DNA of 34,235 bases from Candidatus Thermoflexus japonica (GTDB taxonomy: Bacteria > Chloroflexota > Anaerolineae > Thermoflexales > Thermoflexaceae). Shown one piece after another: positions 8,454 to 16,100 of this stretch. The stretch's first letter is position 1; every line of letters begins with the position of its first letter. The notes under the pieces were generated by a model. It saw only the letters and a list, made by a program, of their open reading frames with translations. It searched no databases and was not told where the DNA came from. The position numbers and the translations under genes are program-made. The stretch spans positions 1-34,235 of the forward strand of contig BEHY01000027.1 in assembly GCA_002898735.1 (NCBI GenBank). Direction: 5' to 3'.

Positions 8454-8532
8454 GAACTCCCTGCCGGCGGAGCCGTCTCCTGGCGCCCGACGCGCGAGGA
8501 GATCCTTCCGCATCTCTGAGGACCGGCCTTCC

Positions 8533-8554
8533 TCTCCCCCGCTTGCGGGGGAGA
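8533..8554. repeat. Short GC-rich palindrome between amrS and ftsK
   Basis: TCTCCCCCGC and GCGGGGGAGA are perfectly complementary around a TT loop. No T tract follows. It resembles short dispersed palindromes seen in many GC-rich genomes, but no second copy was found in this window. It may end the amrS transcript. Confidence 0.5.
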
Positions 8555-8628
8555 AGGCGAGAGGAGAGGGGTCTGTGGAGCCGCCGGCCCGGGGGGCCGG
8601 CCGTCAGGAAATCAGGGAGGCGGTGACA

Positions 8629-10947
8629 GTGGGCCGTCCGAAAAAGCGTGCCGTCGCGGAGCGTCGGCGAACCAAAGGGGGGACCCGGGAGAGAACGTCC
8701 GGTGCCCGCCGGACGACTTCCCCAAAAGGTCATCCTCGCTGGAGGCCTTCCCTCACGCGGGATCAGCAGCTGGATCTGCTGGGCCTGATCCTGTTTGTGG
8801 CCGGGATCCTGGTGGCCCTGGGTTTGCTCGCTCCCCATCGAATGCCGGCGCTGGGCCCTCTCCTTTTGGGTCTGATCCACGGGTTAGGAGGTGGGGCCTT
8901 CGCGTTCCCTCTGGGGCTGATCGCGGGCGGGGCCTGGCTGCTGGTCCGGCGATCTGCGCAGGTTCCCCGGCCCCGCCCCTCGTTCCTTCTCGGGCTCCTC
9001 CTGCTCTACGGATCGCTGTTGATGGCCCTGGATCGGCTGGGGGGGCTCGGGGGGGCGATCGGCGCCGCGCTGGTTCAGGGCCTGACGGAGAACCTGGGCC
9101 CGATCGGGGCATGGCTGGTCCTGCTGGGGATGGTCTGGGCGGGCCTGATGGGGACCTTCCGGCTTTCGCCGGAACGTCCTCTGGAGTGGGCGATCCGAGG
9201 GCTTCGCCGGCTTCGGAGCCTCCTGCCGGACCGTTCCGCTGGGGAAGGCTTTTCGATCCGCCCTCCCCGGCAGGCAGAGCCGGTCGCTTCCCCCTCTCCC
9301 CCGGATCGATCCCCGCGGATCCTCGGGGAAGCGGAGATCCAGGAAGCTCCGGAGGCGGCGGGGATCGCGGAGCCCCTGGAGGATCGGGAGGAGAGCGAGG
9401 CTCCTTTGCAGATCGCCCCCGAGGGGCCGAAATGGACGCTTCCCCGCCTGGAGGAGATCCTGGATCCCGAAGAGGAGGTGGAGATCGACGAGGCGGATCT
9501 TCGGGAGAAGGCGCATATCATCGAAGAAACGTTGCGCAGCCTGGGGGTCGAAGCCCGGGTGGTGGAGGTCCAGCGCGGGCCCACGGTGACCCTCTTCGGC
9601 CTGGAACCCGGGCAGATCTCCCGGGGCGGCCGTTCCACCCGGGTGAAGGTGGGGCAGATCGCGGCCCTGGCGGATGACCTGGCCCTGGCCCTCTCCGCCC
9701 GCACGGTCCGGGTTCTGGCCCCCATCCCAGGCCGGGGCCTGGTGGGGATCGAGGTTCCCAACGAGCGGGCCGCTCGGGTTCGGTTGCGGGAGGTGATGGA
9801 GAGCGAGGCCTATCGCTCGATGGCCTCCCCCCTGCGGCTGCCCCTCGGGCAGACCGTCTCCGGCGAGCCCCTGGTGGCCGATCTCACGGCCATGCCGCAC
9901 CTCCTGATCGCGGGGGCGACCGGATCCGGGAAATCGGTGGCCCTGAACGCGATCCTGGTGTCGCTGCTGTGCACGTGCACGCCGGATGATTTGCGGCTGA
10001 TCCTGATCGATCCCAAGCGGGTGGAGCTGACGCCCTATAACGGCATCCCGCATCTCTGGACCCCAGTGGTGGTGGAGATCGAGAAGGTCCCCCGGGTGCT
10101 TCAGGAGGCCATGCGGGAGATGGAGCGCCGATATCGCCTCTTCGCCGCCGTTGGTGTGCGCCATATCGCGGATTACAACCGGCGGGCGGAGGAGCGGGGC
10201 GAGCCCCGCATGCCGTATCTGGTGATCGTGGTGGATGAGCTGGCGGATCTGATGATCACCGCCCCGGAGGAAACCGAGCGGCGGATCACCCGGCTGGCGC
10301 AGATGGCGCGGGCGACGGGGATCCATCTGGTGATCGCCACGCAGCGCCCCAGCGTGGATGTGGTGACGGGGCTGATCAAGGCCAACTTCCCGGCCCGCAT
10401 CGCCTTTGCGGTGGCCTCCTCGGTGGACTCCCGGGTGATCCTGGATATGCCGGGGGCGGAGACCCTGCTGGGGCGCGGGGATATGCTCTTCCTTGCCCCG
10501 GACCAGGGCCAGCCCATCCGGGCTCAGGGTTGTTTTGTCTCCGATGAGGAGATCCGGCGTATCGTCACCTACTGGAAAGGCATCCGGGGTCTCCCCCGCC
10601 CGGCCCCGGGGCGCGAGCGCCAGGGGGCGCTCCCCACGCCTCCTTCCGCTCGATCGAAGCCCGAAGAGGCGACGGCATCCCGGGCACCGGTCCCGGCTGG
10701 GGAGCGGACAGGGGAGGTTGAGGAGGAGCCCGACGAGGTTCTGTTGCAGCGGGCGATCGAGGTCGTGCGCCTGCACCGACGGGCTTCGATCTCGCTGCTG
10801 CAGCGGAAGCTCCGCATCGGTTACAACCGGGCGGCTCGCCTGATCGATCTCATGGAGGCCCGAGGGCTGATCGGCCCGCCGGAGGAGGGCAGCCGGTGGC
10901 GGGGCCTGGAAGGTCTCAACTCCTCCTCAGGCGCTCCATCGGATTGA
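8629..10947 (+). CDS. ftsK: FtsK/SpoIIIE-type DNA translocase, copy 1
   Basis: A 772-aa protein. After a basic N-terminus come about four membrane helices (roughly residues 45-180), then an acidic linker, the motor domain and a C-terminal winged-helix gamma domain. Walker A is GATGSGKS (429-436) and Walker B centres on VVDELAD (D536). The gamma domain (ISLLQRKLRIGYNRAARLID) is the part that reads polar guide sequences in known FtsK. The GTG at 8629 is chosen because GGGAGG lies 8 nt upstream; a GTG at 8623 is too close. The frame is open further upstream but has no homology there. It should move DNA at the division septum. A block identical at base level to copy 2 covers codons from about 553 to 621. 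Confidence 0.92.
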   Translation: MGRPKKRAVAERRRTKGGTRERTSGARRTTSPKGHPRWRPSLTRDQQLDLLGLILFVAGILVALGLLAPHRMPALGPLLLGLIHGLGGGAFAFPLGLIAGGAWLLVRRSAQVPRPRPSFLLGLLLLYGSLLMALDRLGGLGGAIGAALVQGLTENLGPIGAWLVLLGMVWAGLMGTFRLSPERPLEWAIRGLRRLRSLLPDRSAGEGFSIRPPRQAEPVASPSPPDRSPRILGEAEIQEAPEAAGIAEPLEDREESEAPLQIAPEGPKWTLPRLEEILDPEEEVEIDEADLREKAHIIEETLRSLGVEARVVEVQRGPTVTLFGLEPGQISRGGRSTRVKVGQIAALADDLALALSARTVRVLAPIPGRGLVGIEVPNERAARVRLREVMESEAYRSMASPLRLPLGQTVSGEPLVADLTAMPHLLIAGATGSGKSVALNAILVSLLCTCTPDDLRLILIDPKRVELTPYNGIPHLWTPVVVEIEKVPRVLQEAMREMERRYRLFAAVGVRHIADYNRRAEERGEPRMPYLVIVVDELADLMITAPEETERRITRLAQMARATGIHLVIATQRPSVDVVTGLIKANFPARIAFAVASSVDSRVILDMPGAETLLGRGDMLFLAPDQGQPIRAQGCFVSDEEIRRIVTYWKGIRGLPRPAPGRERQGALPTPPSARSKPEEATASRAPVPAGERTGEVEEEPDEVLLQRAIEVVRLHRRASISLLQRKLRIGYNRAARLIDLMEARGLIGPPEEGSRWRGLEGLNSSSGAPSD
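10285..10493 (+). repeat. 209-bp block identical to 15013-15221 (copy 1)
   Basis: Every base matches the second copy with a constant offset of 4728; identity ends at 10284/15012 and 10494/15222. It encodes the motor segment from ITRLAQMARATG to GRGDMLFL, including ATQRPSVDVVTG. The flanking coding sequence of the two genes differs at many codons. Confidence 0.95.
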
Positions 10948-11036
10948 TGGACCGCCCGGATGAAGCTTGTGCGGGATGGGGGCGGTCTTCGGCGGCCCGC
11001 ACCCCGCGCTCCATCCCCCGTCCGTCCGGATTCCGA

Positions 11037-12143
11037 ATGAAACGATGGGTGAAGATCGGGTCCCTCCAAGCTGGCGTCCAGCGCGGAGTATGGGGAGCGG
11101 GGGGGCTGGCGCTCTTCCTGTTCGCGTTGTTGCTGATGCGGGCGGGGGCTGCCCATCTGACCCCCACGCTGGCGGAGGCGGGGAAGCTTCCCTCCCCATG
11201 GCGGAGCCTGGGGCTGGGCTGGCTGATGGCCTGTCTGGCGCTCAGCGGCTCCCCGGTGGCGGCAGCCGCGGTCAGCCTCCAGGATGCGCACGTCCTCTCC
11301 CCGGCCGCCACCCTCACCATGCTCACCGGATCCCGCCTGGGCGCTTCGTTCGTCCTGTTCGTCATCGGGTTGAGCTATGCCTGGCGCCGGGGACATCCCT
11401 GGCACAGCCTGACCGCGGGATTTGTCACCTTCTGGGTGACGGCCACGACCTATTTCCCGGCCACGGCCCTGGGCCTCTTCCTGCTGCCCCATATGCCTGT
11501 CCCGTGGATAGCCCGGTGGCGGCCCCCTTTCCTCCCCGCCCTTCTGGAGCCCTTCCGGGCGCCTGTCCAGGTTGTGGAAGGGATCCTGCGCAGCGGGATG
11601 AGCCGGGGGCTTGGGAAGCCCCCGCCCGAGAGCGCGATCGGGGTCTCCCTGTTCCTCCTGGGGTTTTTCCTGATCGGCATCGCGCTTCAGGCCCTCGACC
11701 GGGCGATCCCTCTTCCCCGCCTGACCCCCCCGGAGGCGGATCCTGCACCGGATTCCCCCTGGCCGACCTTTGGCCTCGGGTTGGCCGTGACGGCCCTCAC
11801 CATGTCGGTGTCCGTCTCCATCGGATTGCTCGTGCCTTCGGTGACGCGGGGGTGGATCCGCCGGGAGCAACTGATCCCTTATGTGATGGGAGCCAACATC
11901 AGCACCTTCATCGATACGTTGCTGGCCGCACTGGCCCTGGGGAACCCGGCCGCCGTCGGGGTGGTGCTGACCGAGATGATCAGCGTCACCGTGATCTCCG
12001 CCGGGATCCTGTTTGCAGGCTACCGGTGGTATCGGGGTCTGCTGATCCGGGTTTTCGAAATCATGGTCGAGCACCGTGTGCTCGCGGGCTTCTTTCCGAT
12101 CGCGTTCCTGGGCTTGCCGCTGATCCTTCTGTGGCGGGGATAG
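11037..12143 (+). CDS. Na/Pi-cotransporter-like (PF02690-type) membrane protein
   Basis: A 368-aa polytopic membrane protein with about nine hydrophobic segments. Two inverted half-repeats resemble the Na+/phosphate cotransporter fold: LALSGSPVAAAAVSL with LTGSRLGASF in the first half, and GANISTFIDTLLAALAL in the second. The latter parallels the family's GxNIGT motif. The family's QSSSA signature is not intact, so the substrate is uncertain. The start at 11037 lacks a strong ribosome site; an ATG at 10947 overlaps the ftsK stop and would add 30 poorly conserved residues. It is probably cotranscribed with the upstream ftsK. Confidence 0.65.
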   Translation: MKRWVKIGSLQAGVQRGVWGAGGLALFLFALLLMRAGAAHLTPTLAEAGKLPSPWRSLGLGWLMACLALSGSPVAAAAVSLQDAHVLSPAATLTMLTGSRLGASFVLFVIGLSYAWRRGHPWHSLTAGFVTFWVTATTYFPATALGLFLLPHMPVPWIARWRPPFLPALLEPFRAPVQVVEGILRSGMSRGLGKPPPESAIGVSLFLLGFFLIGIALQALDRAIPLPRLTPPEADPAPDSPWPTFGLGLAVTALTMSVSVSIGLLVPSVTRGWIRREQLIPYVMGANISTFIDTLLAALALGNPAAVGVVLTEMISVTVISAGILFAGYRWYRGLLIRVFEIMVEHRVLAGFFPIAFLGLPLILLWRG

Positions 12144-12188
12144 TGCCTGTGAAGGGGGGCGTCCCCGGACCCTTTCCTGAGCCCCCGT

Positions 12189-12216
12189 TTGCTCCTCTTC
12201 CGCCTCTGGCTATAAT
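12189..12216 (+). promoter_or_regulatory. Promoter of the S1-domain gene
   Basis: A perfect TATAAT at 12211-12216 is preceded 16 bp upstream by TTGCTC (12189-12194). It lies in the spacer after the transporter gene and gives a leader of about 130 nt before the S1 gene, suggesting separate transcription. Confidence 0.6.
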
Positions 12217-12351
12217 GGCAGGCGGCGATGGGACCCGCCGTCACGGCCTGAATCGGTCAAGGACCATCCCGTCTCTCGAATGGAAGCCCAGCCGCAGAAT
12301 GAGGATTGCTTCTGGAATCCAGGCGGAGACGATTCAAGGAGGGATCACAGG

Positions 12352-13332
12352 ATGCGCGTCACGGAGCCCGGCTATGTGCCTCCTTCGGAGGATTACTGGA
12401 TGGCCCTGATGAACCAGGGCGAGTTCGCCGCTTTCCCGGCCCCGGAAGCCGAGCCGGAGGAGATCTGGGAGGGTCTGGGGATGGGCCGCGGCCATCCGAT
12501 CCCCATGCCCGGCCTGTGGGATCTGGAGGGTGGAGAGCCAGATTGGCGACGGGCGCGGGCATTGCTGGAATCCGGCCAGCCCCTCACCGTCACTGTGGTC
12601 GGCTACAACCGGGGCGGGTTGATCGTGCAGGCCGAACGGTTGCCCAGAGGGTTCATCCCCGCTTCCCATCTCCTCCAGTTCCCGAACGCGCTGAACGGCC
12701 CCTCCCGGAAGTCCGCGCTGGCCCGCTATGTGGGCCAGACCCTTCAGGTCCGGGTGATCGAAGTGGATGAGGTGGGCGGGCGTTTTGTGCTCTCCGAGCG
12801 GCTGGCCCATCAGGACGAGGCGCGCATCGAAGCGCTGCTCGCCGAGCTGCGGCCTGGGGAGGTCCGCCGGGGGACGGTAACAAAGGTGGCCGCGTTTGGC
12901 GCGTTCGTCGACCTGGGCGGCTTCGAGGGTCTGCTTCATATTTCCGAGATGTCATGGGGCCGCGTGACCGATCCCGGGGCCATCGTCCAGGTCGGCCAGG
13001 AGCTGGAGGTTCTGGTCCTGGATGTCCTCCCCGAGGAGCGTCGGGTCCAGCTCTCTCTCAAGCGGCTGAAACCGGATCCATGGGAGACCGTGGCCCAGCG
13101 CTACCAGGTGGGTCAGGTGGTGGAGGGGGTGGTGACCACGGTGACCCACTTCGGGGCCTTCGTCCGGCTGGAGGAGGGTGTGGAGGGGCTATTGCATGTT
13201 TCCGAGTTCGGCGATGCGGGAGGGGATCACCCCCGCGAAAGCGTGCGCGAGGGGCAGTGTCTGCGGGTTCGCATCGTGAGCATCGATCCGGCGGCTCGAC
13301 GGATTGGGCTCAGCCGGCGAGGGCTCCATTAA
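12352..13332 (+). CDS. Three-domain S1 RNA-binding protein (ribosomal protein S1-like)
   Basis: A 326-aa protein with three S1/OB-fold repeats after an acidic N-terminal region of about 60 residues. The second and third repeats are canonical (GTVTKVAAFGAFVDLGGFEG then LLHISEMSWG; GVVTTVTHFGAFVRLEEGVEG then LLHVSEFG). The first is divergent (TVTVVGYNRGGLIV). Each repeat ends in a typical LSxxRL-type strand. Bacterial S1 proteins help mRNA binding to the 30S subunit, and short forms with three or four repeats occur outside Proteobacteria. AAGGAGGG precedes the ATG at 12352; an upstream in-frame ATG at 12280 would add residues with no similarity. It is followed after 48 bp by the second ftsK gene. 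Confidence 0.85.
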   Translation: MRVTEPGYVPPSEDYWMALMNQGEFAAFPAPEAEPEEIWEGLGMGRGHPIPMPGLWDLEGGEPDWRRARALLESGQPLTVTVVGYNRGGLIVQAERLPRGFIPASHLLQFPNALNGPSRKSALARYVGQTLQVRVIEVDEVGGRFVLSERLAHQDEARIEALLAELRPGEVRRGTVTKVAAFGAFVDLGGFEGLLHISEMSWGRVTDPGAIVQVGQELEVLVLDVLPEERRVQLSLKRLKPDPWETVAQRYQVGQVVEGVVTTVTHFGAFVRLEEGVEGLLHVSEFGDAGGDHPRESVREGQCLRVRIVSIDPAARRIGLSRRGLH

Positions 13333-13380
13333 TTGGAGTTTCCCCCGGATTGCTCCAGCGCTCTGATCCGATGAGGAAAG

Positions 13381-15642
13381 ATGAAGCGGCGCGTTCGAAC
13401 GGTCCATGCCCGCCCGGCTCGCAGCGAGCCCGCCCGCGCCGGGCCCAGCAGGCCTCCCGCTGCCTCCGGCCTCCCGGAGTGGATCCGGCGGCTGGGTCCA
13501 CCCCGCTGGTATGGCACGCCGGCTTTCGGGCGGCGGGAGCGCCAGGTCGTCGCCCTGGGGCTGACGGGCCTGGGGCTGTTCTCCGGCCTGGTGTTGCTGG
13601 GCCTCAGCCCGGGGCGATGGAGCGACGCATGGGCCGGGTTGCTGCGAAGCCTCTTCGGATGGGGGAGCCTGCTGATCGCCGCGGGCTGGGCGGGGCTCGG
13701 CATGTGGATGTTGTTGCGGACGATGGGCCGGGCCCCGGCGCTGAACGGCTGGCGGCTCCTGGCCTTCGAGGGAGCCCTGCTGGGGCTTTTCGGCCTGGCC
13801 CACGGGCTGGCCATGCTCACCGCTGAGGCCCCCTGGGAGATCATCGAACGCGGGGAGGGGGGTGGGACGCTGGGCTGGCTGATCTGGACCGCCGTGTCCG
13901 CCCCGCTGGGGCCGGGCGTGGGGGTGGTCCTGCTGATGCTGATCACGGGGATCGGGGGATGGTTCGCCCTGGCCCGCTGGGCTCCGCCATCTTCCGCCTC
14001 GAAGGTGACCGCCCCGGCCCCCGCCCTAGCTCCGCCGGCCCGCCCGCCGCAGCCCCCGAAGCCCGCCCGGCCATCTCCACGACCAGCCCCTGGGGACCTG
14101 AAGATCGTGACGGCGTCGCCTCCGCGTTCCGTCCGGGTCAAGCGGGATCGCCGTCTGCCGCCGCTGGATCTCTTAGAAGAAGAAGAGCCTCCGGCGGTCT
14201 CGCCGGAGGAGATCCGCCAGAAGGCGGCAATCATTGAGGAAACCCTCCGGCAGTTCGGGCTGGAGGCTCGGGTGGTGGAAGCCACCCAGGGCCCGGCGGT
14301 GACCCAGTTCGGATTGCTGCCGGGTTACATCGAGCGCCCGGGGCCGGAAGGGGAGGTGCGCCGCCAGAAGGTCCGGGTGGCTCAGATCGCCGCCCTGGCC
14401 AACGATCTGGCGCTGGCCCTGGCGGCCCCCTCGCTCCGGATTGAAGCCCCAGTCCCCGGCCGTGGCCTCATCGGCATCGAGGTCCCCAACCAGCGGATCC
14501 ACATGGTCCGCCTGCGGGGTCTGCTGGCCTCCCCGGAGTTTCGGAAGATCGGGTCGCCCCTGGCCATCGCCCTGGGCCGGGATGTGGCGGGCCGGCCGGT
14601 GGTGGCCGATCTGGCGGCGATGCCCCATCTGTTGATCGCCGGGACCACGGGCTCGGGGAAGTCCGTATGCATCCATGCGCTGATCACATGCCTGGTTTAT
14701 AACAACACCCCCGAGGAGCTCCGCCTGGTGCTGATCGATCCCAAGATGGTGGAGCTGGTGCGGTGGAACGGACTGCCCCACCTGTATGGGAAGGTGGAAT
14801 TCGAGATCGAGCGCGTCGTGGGGGTTCTGCGCTGGCTCACCCGTCAGATGGAGGAGCGCTACCGGCAGTTTGCGGCGGTGGGGGCACGGAACCTCGCGGA
14901 TTTCAACGCCCGGGCCGAGGAGGCCGGGGAAACCCGGTTGCCTTACATCGTGCTGTTCATCGATGAGCTGGCGGACCTGATGATGGCTGCGCCGGTGGAT
15001 GTGGAGCGGACCATCACCCGGCTGGCGCAGATGGCGCGGGCGACGGGGATCCATCTGGTGATCGCCACGCAGCGCCCCAGCGTGGATGTGGTGACGGGGC
15101 TGATCAAGGCCAACTTCCCGGCCCGCATCGCCTTTGCGGTGGCCTCCTCGGTGGACTCCCGGGTGATCCTGGATATGCCGGGGGCGGAGACCCTGCTGGG
15201 GCGCGGGGATATGCTCTTCCTGCCGCCGGATCTGGGGAAACCCGTCCGGGTTCAGGGCGCATACGTCTCGGATGAGGAAGTGGAGCGGGTGGTGCGGTTC
15301 TGGCAGGAGCGTTACGCCGACGAGCGACCGGAGCCGGCCCCCTGGGAGGGGATGGTGACCCCTCTGGAAGTGGGGAGCGGCCGTTCGGTGAGCCGCGGGG
15401 AGTTCGAGGAAGAGGATGAGGAGACCCTTCTGCGGGAAGCGATCGAGATCATCAAGCGCCATCGCGGGGCGTCGACTTCCCTGCTTCAACGGAAGCTGCG
15501 CATTGGCTACCCCAAGGCGGCTCGCCTGATCGACCGTCTGGAGGAACTGGGGATCATCGGCCCGCCGGAGCCCAGCGGCCGCCTGCGCCCGCTTCTTATC
15601 CCGGACAACTGGGAACCGCCGCCGGACTGGTTCCGGCGATAG
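13381..15642 (+). CDS. ftsK: FtsK/SpoIIIE-type DNA translocase, copy 2
   Basis: A 753-aa paralog of the protein at 8629-10947 with the same plan. A basic, Pro-rich N-terminus of about 45 residues precedes about four membrane helices, a Pro/Ala-rich linker, the motor domain and a gamma winged helix (STSLLQRKLRIGYPKAARLID). Walker A is GTTGSGKS (421-428) and Walker B is FIDELAD (D528). The N-terminal and linker regions do not resemble copy 1, but the motor regions do, and 209 bp are identical. Two septal translocases may divide labour, for example between division and another DNA-transfer role, but nothing here shows which. GAGGAAAG precedes the ATG. An intrinsic terminator follows at 15657. 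Confidence 0.92.
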   Translation: MKRRVRTVHARPARSEPARAGPSRPPAASGLPEWIRRLGPPRWYGTPAFGRRERQVVALGLTGLGLFSGLVLLGLSPGRWSDAWAGLLRSLFGWGSLLIAAGWAGLGMWMLLRTMGRAPALNGWRLLAFEGALLGLFGLAHGLAMLTAEAPWEIIERGEGGGTLGWLIWTAVSAPLGPGVGVVLLMLITGIGGWFALARWAPPSSASKVTAPAPALAPPARPPQPPKPARPSPRPAPGDLKIVTASPPRSVRVKRDRRLPPLDLLEEEEPPAVSPEEIRQKAAIIEETLRQFGLEARVVEATQGPAVTQFGLLPGYIERPGPEGEVRRQKVRVAQIAALANDLALALAAPSLRIEAPVPGRGLIGIEVPNQRIHMVRLRGLLASPEFRKIGSPLAIALGRDVAGRPVVADLAAMPHLLIAGTTGSGKSVCIHALITCLVYNNTPEELRLVLIDPKMVELVRWNGLPHLYGKVEFEIERVVGVLRWLTRQMEERYRQFAAVGARNLADFNARAEEAGETRLPYIVLFIDELADLMMAAPVDVERTITRLAQMARATGIHLVIATQRPSVDVVTGLIKANFPARIAFAVASSVDSRVILDMPGAETLLGRGDMLFLPPDLGKPVRVQGAYVSDEEVERVVRFWQERYADERPEPAPWEGMVTPLEVGSGRSVSRGEFEEEDEETLLREAIEIIKRHRGASTSLLQRKLRIGYPKAARLIDRLEELGIIGPPEPSGRLRPLLIPDNWEPPPDWFRR
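15013..15221 (+). repeat. 209-bp block identical to 10285-10493 (copy 2)
   Basis: Second copy of the identical block inside the other ftsK gene, starting at about codon 545. Beyond its edges the sequences diverge at once (CTTGCCCC versus CTGCCGCC after the 3' edge), as expected for a recent gene-conversion tract. Confidence 0.95.
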
Positions 15643-15656
15643 GGAGCGGGCCCCGG

Positions 15657-15697
15657 AAGCCGGGGGGGTCCTGGCATGATCTCCCGGCTTTTTCTTT
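15657..15697 (+). terminator. Intrinsic terminator after ftsK copy 2
   Basis: AAGCCGGG (15657-15664) pairs with CCCGGCTT (15683-15690), followed at once by TTTCTTT. This has the classical stem plus T-tract form and separates the ftsK block from the nusA operon. Confidence 0.8.
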
Positions 15698-15802
15698 CGT
15701 CAACCATGGGGGAGGGACCATCCCGCCACCCGGACAGGGGCCGGACGACGGAGGTCCTGGGCGCATGGAGATCGAAAAGCCCGGGCAGGGGCCTTGCTTT
15801 CC

Positions 15803-15831
15803 TTGACGTTTCGGAAGGCTATGTTTAAAAT
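15803..15831 (+). promoter_or_regulatory. Sigma-70-type promoter of the nusA operon
   Basis: TTGACG (15803-15808) and TAAAAT (15826-15831) are spaced by exactly 17 bp. The flanks are AT-rich against a GC-rich background. It lies 270 bp before the nusA start and implies a long untranslated leader. Confidence 0.75.
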
Positions 15832-15837
15832 GTAAAA

Positions 15838-16100
15838 ACGGAAACAGCGCGGTGGGTCTTTGTGTGGAGTTCCGGAGGACGGGCGGGCTCTCAGGGGGGG
15901 CCTGCCGGCCTCGTGTGGGAGTTTCATCATCGGAAGATCCCTCGGGTTGAACAGGGGCGCGGTCCGGCGCCCCTGTGTTGTTCCTATTGGGATGTGATGT
16001 TGCGGAGCAGGTTGCCCTCGGCAGCCTGTCGAGCGCCCAGAACCCGGGCAGGATCCCCCGCGCCCTCCTAAGGCGAATATGCAGGAAGAGGAGCGATCGA
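15838..16100 (+). promoter_or_regulatory. Structured 5' leader of the nusA operon
   Basis: About 260 nt between the promoter and nusA carry no plausible rimP gene. Two hairpins stand out: a 10-bp stem 15951-15960/15967-15976, followed by TGTTGTTCCTATT, and a 9-bp stem 16008-16016/16020-16028 with one wobble pair. A CCCTCCT stretch near 16064 could pair with the AGGAAGAGGAG ribosome site of nusA. The frame continuous with nusA opens at 15975 but lacks similarity upstream of 16101. Attenuation or translational control is possible; no known riboswitch class was recognised. Confidence 0.45.

Noticed and set aside
6879..8513. A 544-codon minus-strand frame across the intein gene
   Set aside because: Antisense shadow; low-complexity composition, no ribosome site, and the + strand encodes a complete radical SAM enzyme and intein.
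8629..15642. FtsK genes as the EccC motor of a type VII secretion system for the WXG100-like proteins
   Set aside because: Both have a single motor domain, four membrane helices and a gamma domain typical of DNA translocases, and lie more than 10 kb away in different transcription units.
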